6,684 nucleotides of DNA from an uncultured Clostridia bacterium. GTDB lineage: Bacteria; Bacillota; Clostridia; Oscillospirales; CAG-272. Made by a program: the position numbers and the translations under genes. This document shows positions 1 through 6,543 of this stretch, one piece after another (position 1 is the stretch's first letter; every line of letters begins with the position of its first letter). Below the pieces are notes generated by a model. The model saw only the letters and a list, made by a program, of their open reading frames with translations. It had not been told where the DNA came from and made no database searches. The DNA lies in NCBI GenBank assembly GCA_947367285.1, contig CANBDB010000088.1:1-6684 (forward strand), read 5' to 3'.

Positions 1-409
1 CTTCTACAATTACCTTGTTGTCGCTACCCAACTTATCAATTTTGTCAATAGTCAAAGCTTTATTATTATCTTCTCCACTGTAACTAAATGTAATTTGATA
101 AACTGCTTTATTTGATCCACTTTGCGGTTCAAAATCCTTGTCGAAATAGGCAGTAAATATTTGGCTTCCGCTTGGTGTTTCTTGGGCACCAGAAGGAAGA
201 AAATACGCATCATCCCAACCTTCGTCATACATATCCCAATAGTAGTTGATATCATAGCAGATCATCTCGAATCGGGTGTATTCCTCTTGGCGAGCAACGA
301 CCTTATTCATTGAAACGTAGGACGTAAAGAACGCAATCGAAACGATCGAAAATACAGCTATGGCAACTATAATTTCGACCAAGGTGAGACCCTTACGAGC
401 TTTTTTCAT
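1..409 (-). CDS. Type IV pilin-like / pseudopilin protein, 3' end outside the window
   Basis: The first 136 residues are visible and the reading frame is open to the window edge, so the C-terminus is missing. The protein begins MKKARKG, then LTLVEIIVAIAVFSIVSIAF. This is a class III (type IV prepilin) signal: a short basic leader, Gly7 before the predicted prepilin-peptidase cut, Glu at position +5 of the mature protein, then one hydrophobic helix (about residues 8-27). After cleavage such proteins are assembled from the inner face of the membrane into a pilus or pseudopilus. The globular part is rich in aromatic and acidic residues (YYWDMYDEGWDD, about 56-67). Upstream is GAGGG (418-422) about 8 bases before the ATG. 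It is the third gene of an apparent operon, 49 bases after the 408-residue gene. Whether it is a major pilin or a minor pseudopilin cannot be told without the C-terminus. Confidence 0.88.
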   Translation of the reverse strand, partial: MKKARKGLTLVEIIVAIAVFSIVSIAFFTSYVSMNKVVARQEEYTRFEMICYDINYYWDMYDEGWDDAYFLPSGAQETPSGSQIFTAYFDKDFEPQSGSNKAVYQITFSYSGEDNNKALTIDKIDKLGSDNKVIVE

Positions 410-421
410 AGTTTGTACCCT

Positions 422-438
422 CTTTCGCCATGCGAAAG
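422..438 (-). promoter_or_regulatory. Small hairpin abutting the pilin ribosome-binding site
   Basis: On the minus strand CTTTCGC, loop ATG, GCGAAAG forms a perfect 7-bp inverted repeat between the 408-residue gene and the partial pilin gene. Its downstream arm abuts and overlaps by one base the GAGGG ribosome site at 418-422. No U-run follows, so it is not an intrinsic terminator. A role in tuning translation of the downstream gene is inference. Confidence 0.4.
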
Positions 439-458
439 CATCCTTTCTTTAGTATTTT

Positions 459-1685
459 TTAGTCTTTGGGCTTGGGAACAAGTCCCTTTTCAGTTGCGAG
501 GTCTTCAATAAGGCTAAACGCACCCTCGTAACGGAAAGCTGTAGCTACCTTATAGAGACAAGAGGTTTCCTCAAATCCCTTACGCTTAGTAAGTGCACAA
601 GTATAACGGCTCTTGATATATTTTTCGGGATCCGTAGCCAAGTAAAGCATTACTCGGTTATTACGGATATCCATTTTTGCATAAATTGTAGAATTGATAT
701 GGAATACAGCTGCCTGCTCGGTAATTCTACTCTTCATACCCGTGTAGCTAAGAAGTGTCTTAGCAATGGTATCATATCTTGTGCGCAATATATTATTGGC
801 ATCAGCATAGCGCTTTGAGAACAAGGTTGTATCGTTCTCGTAGTTTTCCCATTCAACCTCAAGTTCATCGGTAACTTGCTGAATGGACTGTGCCATGGAT
901 TGCTCAAGCTCGGTCTTCTTAACAGTTTCAACAACTGCAGACTCACCAAGCTTAGGAATACCCAAACGAAGATCGATGGGATCATCAGCACTTACACCGT
1001 AGTGAGTGATTTTTCTCTTAGCCATTTCAAACTCGTGCTTGGATGCTACGAGCAAGAAATTTACAAGAACCTCTTCGGCATCATCAAATGCAAAATCGTA
1101 GCTTGTAATAAGATCCTTTTCGGACACGAGAATCATTGTACAAACCTTACGTCTGATATGGAAGAATACATAGTTGCTTGTGTAATCAAGAGAATCGCAA
1201 AGATACATACCGTAAGGCATTACCTCTCCGACCTCAGTACCAAGCTGCTTTGCAATCTTGAGGAAGGATTCTACTATATCCTTGTCCATGTAATATGTAT
1301 TGAAGGTGTAACCGACCTCACGCTTATAGAAGTTGTTTACAGTGTAGAACTCATCCTTATTGGCTCTTGCCTTCATCTCCTTGTTGTAGAGCATTTTAGC
1401 CTGCCAAGCACTCTTCATAGGAATGGGCATTGTTGTTTTATATGTCTCCTCGCATCTAAGAAGCAAGAGAATTGTAGGCATAAATACAAGGTCAAGCTTT
1501 TGAAGCTCAAACTTGATTCTATCAACAAGGGGATCAATTGAGGTAACAACTCCGTTGACCATGGAGTAGTCCTCAAGATCGATCATAATCTCCTTTGATG
1601 TGATATTCTTTTTTTCAGGAAAGAAAATTCTAAGATATCCCTTTCCAAAATTACAATATTCAAAAATGCATTGATTTTGAGCCAT
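459..1685 (-). CDS. Degenerate PilM-like protein fused to a clostridial domain of unknown function
   Basis: This 408-residue soluble protein has no signal peptide or membrane segment. Residues about 1-230 have the order of features seen in PilM, the actin-like protein that caps type IV pilus assembly at the inner membrane: an early 'NG...DPLVDRIKFELQKLDL' stretch, an MPIP segment followed by a helix (about 86-105), then a 'VESFLKIAKQLGTEVGEVMP' helix and strand (about 138-157). The DIG-type phosphate loop expected after this is absent (FFHIRRKVCTMI instead), so ATP binding looks lost. Residues about 255-280 are acidic and probably helical. Residues about 285-403 (FSKRY..., LLSYTGMKSRI, VMLYLATDPEKY, final 'GAFSLIEDLATEKGL') resemble from memory a domain widespread in clostridial proteins, with no known function. 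The start is fixed by GGAGGT (1692-1697), 6 bases upstream. It sits between two pilin-like genes, which supports a pilus role. The family call is by eye and only moderately sure; the gene itself is certain. Confidence 0.72.
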   Translation of the reverse strand: MAQNQCIFEYCNFGKGYLRIFFPEKKNITSKEIMIDLEDYSMVNGVVTSIDPLVDRIKFELQKLDLVFMPTILLLLRCEETYKTTMPIPMKSAWQAKMLYNKEMKARANKDEFYTVNNFYKREVGYTFNTYYMDKDIVESFLKIAKQLGTEVGEVMPYGMYLCDSLDYTSNYVFFHIRRKVCTMILVSEKDLITSYDFAFDDAEEVLVNFLLVASKHEFEMAKRKITHYGVSADDPIDLRLGIPKLGESAVVETVKKTELEQSMAQSIQQVTDELEVEWENYENDTTLFSKRYADANNILRTRYDTIAKTLLSYTGMKSRITEQAAVFHINSTIYAKMDIRNNRVMLYLATDPEKYIKSRYTCALTKRKGFEETSCLYKVATAFRYEGAFSLIEDLATEKGLVPKPKD

Positions 1686-1711
1686 TACTCAACCTCCGAT
1701 TTTTATGTATA

Positions 1712-2155
1712 TTAAGGTATTATGTTTTTTTCGACAATTCCTAAAATGAATGTGTAATCGTTGCCGGATTGAAAAACTAATTTACATTTTAGAAATGCAT
1801 TAGATTGATCTGAGGTATCTTCTTTGTAAATTAAAATTTGTTTTAGACTGGTATTTTTAACAATCACATTTTCATCAAATAAAAGGTTAGAATCCTCATC
1901 CAATTTTATGTTTTGATTACTTGATATATTTTCACCATCATTAGGATTGATTAGATTGCTCGGATCAGTTTCAAATTGTCCCCTCAAATAGGTCTCAATA
2001 GTTTGAACCTTAGTAAGCTCCTCGGATTTGCTAATGAGAGTTCCTGAGTATGTAGAAACGAAATATAAGCATCCGCCGACCATTGCAAGAACGAGCGAGG
2101 TCAGGGCGATAACAACAACTATTTCCGTAAGAGTAAATCCGCGTCGTTTAGACAT
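1712..2155 (-). CDS. Type IV pilin-like / pseudopilin protein
   Basis: The protein has 147 residues from the ATG at 2153-2155. The N-terminus MSKRRG then FTLTEIVVVIALTSLVLAMVGG is a class III prepilin signal: basic leader, Gly6 before the cut, Phe at +1, Glu at +5, and a single hydrophobic helix that anchors the protein and packs the pilus core. The rest (about residues 30-147) is a small, polar, Asn/Asp/Ser-rich domain with one Cys and no recognised fold. The frame is open upstream to a TTG at 2174-2176, but the ribosome site AAAGGAG (2162-2168) lies inside that extension, so the ATG is the start. It is the first gene after a consensus promoter and is followed 26 bases later by the PilM-like gene. 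Its size and short leader fit a minor pilin or pseudopilin of a pilus, competence or type II secretion-like system. Confidence 0.88.
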   Translation of the reverse strand: MSKRRGFTLTEIVVVIALTSLVLAMVGGCLYFVSTYSGTLISKSEELTKVQTIETYLRGQFETDPSNLINPNDGENISSNQNIKLDEDSNLLFDENVIVKNTSLKQILIYKEDTSDQSNAFLKCKLVFQSGNDYTFILGIVEKNIIP

Positions 2156-2161
2156 AGGTTT

Positions 2162-2168
2162 CTCCTTT
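2162..2168 (-). promoter_or_regulatory. Ribosome-binding site deciding the pilin start
   Basis: AAAGGAG on the minus strand lies 6 bases before the ATG at 2153-2155. It falls inside the longer TTG-started reading frame, so the shorter protein is the real one. Confidence 0.85.
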
Positions 2169-2183
2169 CTAAACAATAATTAT

Positions 2184-2214
2184 GGCGAGGAGATGACGCT
2201 GTCATCACCTCGCC
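2184..2214 (-). promoter_or_regulatory. Strong hairpin in the 5' leader of the pilin operon
   Basis: On the minus strand GGCGAGG, T, GATGAC, loop AGC, GTCATC, T, CCTCGCC gives 13 base pairs interrupted by a single U-U mismatch. It begins about 19 bases after the expected transcription start (about 2233) and ends 15 bases before the ribosome site. The sequence after it on the minus strand (ATAATTATTG) has no U-run, so it is unlikely to terminate the operon. On the plus strand it is followed by TTTT, but no plus-strand gene leads into it. A 5' stabiliser or a regulatory leader structure are the likely roles. Confidence 0.65.
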
Positions 2215-2239
2215 TTTTAGAAACATTATTTACGGGGTA

Positions 2240-2268
2240 ATTATACCACTTTTTTGCCTATATGTCAA
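2240..2268 (-). promoter_or_regulatory. Perfect-consensus sigma-A promoter of the pilin-like operon
   Basis: The minus strand carries TTGACA (2263-2268), a 17-bp spacer and TATAAT (2240-2245), an exact match to the housekeeping consensus. Transcription would begin near 2233, giving a leader of about 78 bases before the pilin ATG. The spacer holds an A6 tract. Such a strong promoter suggests regulation acts after initiation or by a repressor. Confidence 0.85.
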
Positions 2269-2304
2269 TAGTTTTTGACTTATTTGTATCTTCCGCCCCG
2301 AAAT

Positions 2305-2328
2305 CTATAATATATTTATATATTATAG
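2305..2328. repeat. 24-bp near-perfect AT palindrome flanked by GC-rich direct repeats
   Basis: Two 11-base arms (CTATAATATAT and ATATATTATAG) are perfectly complementary around a central TT. The palindrome is flanked by CGCCCCGAAAT (2294-2304) and CGCCCAAAAT (2329-2338), which are imperfect direct repeats. It lies 37 bases past the bile salt hydrolase stop and 36 bp upstream of the pilin-operon -35 box. It has no U-run on either side, so it is a poor intrinsic terminator. A protein-binding operator is one possibility; a weak transcript end for the hydrolase gene is another. Confidence 0.6.
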
Positions 2329-2365
2329 CGCCCAAAATGGTAGATATTTACACATAATTACATTT

Positions 2366-3337
2366 TTAGTTAACGAAATTAATTGACGGCACAAAAGACA
2401 TTTTGTATTCAACCAGTCTTGCCGATGCTATATCTCGCGAAGTTAACTTTACCGCATTAATTTGGCTGTTCTCATAAGTGGTGTAGTAGTATATCATTTT
2501 TTCGGTATCACAACAGCTTGTATACTGTGTTCTTTCATATTTATTCCCTATTTTTACACTACCCTCGTGCTGCTCAACCGAACCAAGCACATGGAAGAAT
2601 TGAGTTACCTGCTCGTATTCATTTTCAGGCAAAACTGCATTCAATTTTGTAAAGCAAACACGCACAAATCTTGAAACTGAGGATAAATCACCGGGTAATC
2701 CAATAGCCCCCATTCCTCTACTATACTGATCCAAATCGACCATTGAGGAAAATCTATTTATAACTTCCCCACTGGTTAGATTAACATAATTTGAAAGGTT
2801 CAACATTTGAAAATCAAATGGCGGATTATTCGTCAATACGCCAACATCATTTTTGTGAATTTTGACGCCATCTTTCATACATTCCAAGGTTATTGTCCTA
2901 TTCTTATCCGATATTATCCAATGTAACTGTGCTGATTGAAACTCCTCATTGAATGAAATATTTACCAAATTAATTTTCGAAAGCGCATCTATACACTCTT
3001 CAACAGTGCTGCATTTACCCAAAAGATACGGGATCAACTCATGCGGAGCTAAATTAATTTTATCTTCACATTTTTGATGATAGTAAGCATTATTTACAAA
3101 ATTCAATCCCGCCATACTGAGCCCCTTCTCATTAGTAGCATCATAATAAAGGGGGTAATTATCACGGATAATTCCTGTGCCGATTATCGCATATTCAGTC
3201 ACCTCGCTAAATGTACATTTGTACGAAAAACGGTATTGTCGAGGTGTGATTATTACACTCTCGTCCATTCTATATTCGAGGTCTAAAGTCCTCCCAAAAT
3301 ATCGGTTTTTATCTCCAAAAACTATTGCAGTACACAT
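2366..3337 (-). CDS. bsh: Bile salt hydrolase (choloylglycine hydrolase family, Ntn hydrolase)
   Basis: The 323-residue protein cuts the amide bond of glycine- or taurine-conjugated bile acids, releasing the free bile acid and the amino acid in the cytoplasm. Its length is normal for the family and there is no signal peptide. The start is set at MCTAIVF because Cys2, exposed after Met removal, is the nucleophile; AGGAG (3344-3348) sits at the right distance. The open frame continues 15 codons upstream to a GTG, but that would bury the Cys. Family residues are all present: Arg16 and Asp19 (FGRTLDLEY), Asn79 (AGLNF), Asn170 (GVLTNNP), the GLPGD motif (213-217) and Arg223 (SRFVRV). The C-terminal QYTSCCDTEK, YYYTTYENSQINA and final INFVN closely recall the Clostridium perfringens enzyme, favouring bile salt over penicillin V as substrate. 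No convincing promoter is seen; a terminator precedes it by 43 bases and an inverted repeat covers its ribosome site. Confidence 0.93.
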   Translation of the reverse strand: MCTAIVFGDKNRYFGRTLDLEYRMDESVIITPRQYRFSYKCTFSEVTEYAIIGTGIIRDNYPLYYDATNEKGLSMAGLNFVNNAYYHQKCEDKINLAPHELIPYLLGKCSTVEECIDALSKINLVNISFNEEFQSAQLHWIISDKNRTITLECMKDGVKIHKNDVGVLTNNPPFDFQMLNLSNYVNLTSGEVINRFSSMVDLDQYSRGMGAIGLPGDLSSVSRFVRVCFTKLNAVLPENEYEQVTQFFHVLGSVEQHEGSVKIGNKYERTQYTSCCDTEKMIYYYTTYENSQINAVKLTSRDIASARLVEYKMSFVPSINFVN

Positions 3338-3364
3338 AATATCACTCCTTTTTGATGATATTAT
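3336..3364 (-). promoter_or_regulatory. Inverted repeat enclosing the bsh ribosome-binding site
   Basis: On the minus strand ATAATATCA (3356-3364) and TGATATTAT (3336-3344) are exact reverse complements separated by 11 bases. The 11-base loop holds AAAAAGGAG, overlapping into the right arm, and the right arm ends with the AT of the bsh start codon. As RNA it would form a weak, AT-rich hairpin over the start site. As DNA it is a dyad with centres 20 bp apart, about two helical turns, suitable for a dimeric repressor. A second AAGGAG lies at 3365-3370 just outside the repeat, with no start codon at a proper distance. Confidence 0.6.
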
Positions 3365-3380
3365 CTCCTTGAAATTCCAC

Positions 3381-3418
3381 AAAAATTCAGGGGCAGCAAG
3401 CTTAATGCTTACCGCCCC
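3381..3418 (-). terminator. Intrinsic terminator after the zinc-ribbon gene
   Basis: Six bases past the stop codon the minus strand forms GGGGC ... GCCCC with an inner AAGC/GCTT stem and two mismatches between them (3390-3418). It is followed by TGAATTTTT, so the U-run starts four bases after the stem. The broken stem and displaced U-run suggest partial rather than complete termination. It separates the ABC exporter unit from the bile salt hydrolase gene. Confidence 0.7.
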
Positions 3419-3423
3419 AAAGG

Positions 3424-3831
3424 TTAGGTTTTTTTATCAAATTTGTGAGCACATTTTACGCATGTAATCGTGATCTTTCCCCTGCCTCTTGGCACTCTAA
3501 GCCAAGTTTTGCACTTGGGACAACGATAAAATTTATGCGTTTTTCTTTGCTCCCATCTCGTTTTATTCATCTTCAAAGCGCCTGTATATCGCTTGTTTTC
3601 CTGAACTCTTTTGTAGATGTTTTTAGACAATATTCTAAAATATCCATAGGCAAGAAATGCCATCATTAGTACATAGAAAATTGTTTTTACTATCCCCTTG
3701 GGACAAAATCCACAAATCAAGAATGAAATGAGGGACAAAATAATACTCAACTTTGCAAGATCATCAAAGCCATTTCTGCCATAGAAAAAGCTTCTCAATT
3801 TGTTTGTAATTTTTACTAGAAAATTTCTCAT
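3424..3831 (-). CDS. Small membrane protein with two helices and a C-terminal zinc ribbon
   Basis: This 135-residue protein has no known function. After a basic N-terminus containing FFYGRNGFDDL (15-25), two hydrophobic stretches (about 27-43 and 47-67) form a hairpin in the membrane. A basic helix follows (68-100), then a zinc ribbon with Cys104/Cys107 (CPKC) and Cys124/Cys127 (CVKC) around a WLRVPRGRGKI strand-turn. The family, recognised from memory, is common in clostridia and usually ends with a 'RCP.C...LRVPRGKGKI.ITCP.C' ribbon. The ribbon probably faces the cytoplasm, since the linker is strongly positive. It starts 12 bases after the ABC exporter stop without a clear ribosome site of its own (TAAATAAG before ATG), which suggests translational coupling and an operon with the exporter. 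Its link to transport is inferred only from position. Confidence 0.85.
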   Translation of the reverse strand: MRNFLVKITNKLRSFFYGRNGFDDLAKLSIILSLISFLICGFCPKGIVKTIFYVLMMAFLAYGYFRILSKNIYKRVQENKRYTGALKMNKTRWEQRKTHKFYRCPKCKTWLRVPRGRGKITITCVKCAHKFDKKT

Positions 3832-3843
3832 CTTATTTACTAA

Positions 3844-6489
3844 TTATTCACTTCTAAGGGCAATTACGGGATCCTTGTTAGAGGCTGTTTTTGATGGAAA
3901 CAAGCCTGCCACAAATGTAAGAATCATGCTTATAGCAACAAGTATTATAGCAGGTACGGGCTCAAGAACAGCTTGGAGTGAAGCAATTCCTGTGAAGTGG
4001 AAGAGTATGATATTGATGATTACAATCAATCCAAGTGAACATACAATACCTATCAAGCCTGCAACAAAGCCAACAAAGAGTGTTTCTGCGTTAAATACGC
4101 GTCCAATGTCCTTCTTGGAAGCACCAATCGCTCTAAGAATACCAATTTCCTTCGTTCTCTCGAGTACGGAAATATATGTGATAATTCCAATCATGATGGA
4201 TGATACTACAAGGGATATCGCTACGAATGCGATCAAAACGTAAGAAATAGCATCAATAATTGTTGTTACTGAGCTCATAAGAAGTGCAACAGTATCAGTA
4301 TATATGATCTTATCCTTTTCCCCTTGCTTATCATTATAATCCTTAATAAGCTTTGTGATTTGATCCTTTGCATCAAAATCCTTGGGATAGATTGATATTG
4401 AAGACGGATTATCAACGTCTATATATCCAAGATCATCAAGATTTCCGTCATACGTATTGGTAGTAACCTTGCCCTCATTCAACTTGGCGAGGATCTGATT
4501 TATTACCGCATCGAGCTCTGTAGAATCTATTTTTTCAAGAATTTCACTGAGGTATGGAATATCGTCGATTGTATATCCCTTAGCATCAAATCTAATTCCG
4601 GTGAAAAGGTCAACTTCTTTGTTGGCAAGCTGTGCCTTAACAACATCACTGTTATTTCCCTTTTCAATAGCCGCATCCTCAAGATCGGAAAGATAACCGA
4701 TTGTACCGATATTAGCCATAGCCATAGAGTCATCTGATGGACGAAGAATACCAACTATCTTAAGGTCAATTGCGTCATTGATTCGCTGATTGAGAATTTT
4801 AGCATCATCTTTATTACTTGAATCGAGCTCTCTTATCTTGCCATCGTCAAGAACATAGTGATCGCTATCCACAAGAACCTTAAAGCTAAAATCATATATC
4901 TCATCGTAAGTATAACTTGTAGATTCTATTTTATAGGTGTTTTCAGTTCCGTTTACATAAGCATCGATAGCATGCTTCATATACTCTCTAACTTCATTGA
5001 AGTCGCGAATGCCGAGCACGTAAAGTGTGTAGTCGGAAATTTGGTTGTTTTGGTCTACAATAAGAACGATTTCGTTTACATTTTCGGGATATCTACCGTC
5101 AACAAGCTCGTAATCGTGTGCTATCGTATCGGAGTTACCAATAAGCTTTGTCCAACCTGTAACGCTACCCATACTTCCCATCATAGATGTCATACTTTGC
5201 ATCATACTCAAGGAAATGCCCGACATTCCCATAGATGAGTAGAGCTGATTCATTCCCTTGGAGCTATTCTTATAAGTACCATCCTCTTGGAGAAGATATG
5301 TGTTAAGGTCAAAGTCATACTTATAAATAATATCCGACGCATATTCCTTGAAGGCGGGAGTATTCTCAATATACTGCTTAAATTTATCAAGATTATTTGT
5401 GGTTACGGATGTTGTCATTGAGGACATCATAGTAACCATAACCTCGGTAGAATAAATCTTGTTCGGATCTCTTGGCTCAGTAGGCTTCTGCGCGCTCTGC
5501 ATAATAGATGACATCATAGAGCTTGCGTTCAATGTGTTTTGCTGGATCTGAATGGGATATGAGGACATAGTATTCTCTTCAATAGAGTGAATATATGCAT
5601 TAACACCGGTAGACACAGCAAGAATGAGTGCAATACCTATAATACCGATAGAGCCTGCAAACGAGGTTAAAAAGGTTCTACCCTTTTTAGTCATAAGGTT
5701 ATTGAAGGAGAGAGACATCGCTGTCATAAAGGACATAGAGGATTTCTTTCTTCTCTTAAGCATTTTTTGCTTTCTCTGAATTTCCAACATTTGAGCATAA
5801 TCAATCTTGCCGTCAAAAGGATCAGAGTCATCCACAAGATTACCATCATGAAGCTTAATTATTCTTGTAGAGTATTCCTCTGCAAGCTCAGGGTTATGTG
5901 TAACCATGATAACAAGTCTATCCTTGGCAATCTCCTTAAGAAGGTTCATTACCTGTATGCTTGTCTCAGAGTCAAGAGCGCCGGTAGGCTCGTCCGCAAG
6001 AAGAATATCGGGGTTATTAATAAGTGCTCGAGCTATTGCGACTCTCTGCATCTGACCGCCCGAAAGCTGATTGGGGCGCTTATTGACATGAGCGCGAAGT
6101 CCCACCTTATCAATAGCTTGCATGGCTCTCTTTCTTCTCTCCGCCTTAGAAATACCGCTAAGAGTAAGAGCAAGCTCTACGTTTGCAAGAACTGTTTGAT
6201 GAGGTATTAAATTGTAGCTTTGGAAAATAAACCCAATAGAGTGGTTTCTGTATGTATCCCAATCGGCATCCGTATAATCCTTAGTTGATACTCCATTAAT
6301 AATGAGATCACCGCTTGTGTATTGGTCAAGACCGCCAACAATGTTAAGTAATGTTGTTTTACCGCAACCTGATTGACCAAGTATGGATACAAATTCATTT
6401 TCTCTGAATTTAATGCTAACGCCCTTAAGTGCTTCAACTGCAGATTCGTCTTTTCCGTAAGTTTTTCTAATATTGACTAATTCTAACAT
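3844..6489 (-). CDS. MacB-like ABC exporter, ATPase and FtsX-type permease in one chain
   Basis: The 881-residue protein couples ATP hydrolysis to moving substrates across or out of the membrane. Residues 1-220 form a LolD/MacB-type ATPase with Walker A GQSGCGKT (38-45), Q-loop FIFQSYN, signature LSGGQ (142-146), Walker B ILLADEPTG (162-170) and His198. A basic linker (about 238-250) leads to the permease: helix 1 about 271-297, a large outside domain of about 445 residues (298-743), then helices about 745-772, 803-831 and 843-865, with the FtsX signature 'LERTKEIGILRAIGASKKDI' between them. This is the MacB layout, but the outside domain is larger than usual. Two Met/Ser-rich stretches (about 323-362 and 413-442) stand out. 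Firmicute relatives often export or sense antimicrobial peptides; the substrate here is unknown. AAGGAG (6495-6500) five bases before the ATG fixes the start. It leads an operon with the zinc-ribbon gene. Confidence 0.95.
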   Translation of the reverse strand: MLELVNIRKTYGKDESAVEALKGVSIKFRENEFVSILGQSGCGKTTLLNIVGGLDQYTSGDLIINGVSTKDYTDADWDTYRNHSIGFIFQSYNLIPHQTVLANVELALTLSGISKAERRKRAMQAIDKVGLRAHVNKRPNQLSGGQMQRVAIARALINNPDILLADEPTGALDSETSIQVMNLLKEIAKDRLVIMVTHNPELAEEYSTRIIKLHDGNLVDDSDPFDGKIDYAQMLEIQRKQKMLKRRKKSSMSFMTAMSLSFNNLMTKKGRTFLTSFAGSIGIIGIALILAVSTGVNAYIHSIEENTMSSYPIQIQQNTLNASSMMSSIMQSAQKPTEPRDPNKIYSTEVMVTMMSSMTTSVTTNNLDKFKQYIENTPAFKEYASDIIYKYDFDLNTYLLQEDGTYKNSSKGMNQLYSSMGMSGISLSMMQSMTSMMGSMGSVTGWTKLIGNSDTIAHDYELVDGRYPENVNEIVLIVDQNNQISDYTLYVLGIRDFNEVREYMKHAIDAYVNGTENTYKIESTSYTYDEIYDFSFKVLVDSDHYVLDDGKIRELDSSNKDDAKILNQRINDAIDLKIVGILRPSDDSMAMANIGTIGYLSDLEDAAIEKGNNSDVVKAQLANKEVDLFTGIRFDAKGYTIDDIPYLSEILEKIDSTELDAVINQILAKLNEGKVTTNTYDGNLDDLGYIDVDNPSSISIYPKDFDAKDQITKLIKDYNDKQGEKDKIIYTDTVALLMSSVTTIIDAISYVLIAFVAISLVVSSIMIGIITYISVLERTKEIGILRAIGASKKDIGRVFNAETLFVGFVAGLIGIVCSLGLIVIINIILFHFTGIASLQAVLEPVPAIILVAISMILTFVAGLFPSKTASNKDPVIALRSE

Positions 6490-6494
6490 TTCTT

Positions 6495-6500
6495 CTCCTT
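6495..6500 (-). promoter_or_regulatory. Ribosome-binding site of the ABC exporter gene
   Basis: AAGGAG on the minus strand lies five bases before the ATG at 6487-6489, supporting that start. Confidence 0.85.
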
Positions 6501-6543
6501 ACTTTATTGATATTTTGTGATTTTAGTTATTTTTATTTATCTT

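Noticed and set aside
406..441. Eleven-codon frame (MLSHGERGYKL) ending in an ATGA overlap with the second pilin start
   Set aside because: Its ATG touches the only possible ribosome site, leaving no spacing, so initiation there is unlikely.
876..1541. Long plus-strand open frame of 221 codons
   Set aside because: It lies fully antisense to the 408-residue PilM-like gene, has no ribosome site, and its protein has no recognisable features. The minus-strand gene has a good ribosome site and an operon context.
2184..2218. Plus-strand intrinsic terminator (hairpin followed by TTTT)
   Set aside because: No plus-strand gene leads into it and the T-run is only four bases. It lies within the leader of the minus-strand pilin operon, so a leader role is preferred.
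2305..2328. Divergent promoters from the TATAAT boxes in the AT palindrome
   Set aside because: Both arms contain TATAAT, but neither strand has a -35-like hexamer 16-18 bp upstream.
3338..3382. N-terminal extension of the bile salt hydrolase to a GTG at 3382
   Set aside because: It would bury the catalytic Cys2, overlap the terminator U-run, and contain the AGGAG ribosome site within the coding sequence.
3800..4243. Plus-strand open frame of 147 codons opposite the exporter C-terminus
   Set aside because: It is antisense to the FtsX-type permease region, which is clearly coding on the minus strand; it has no ribosome site or domain.
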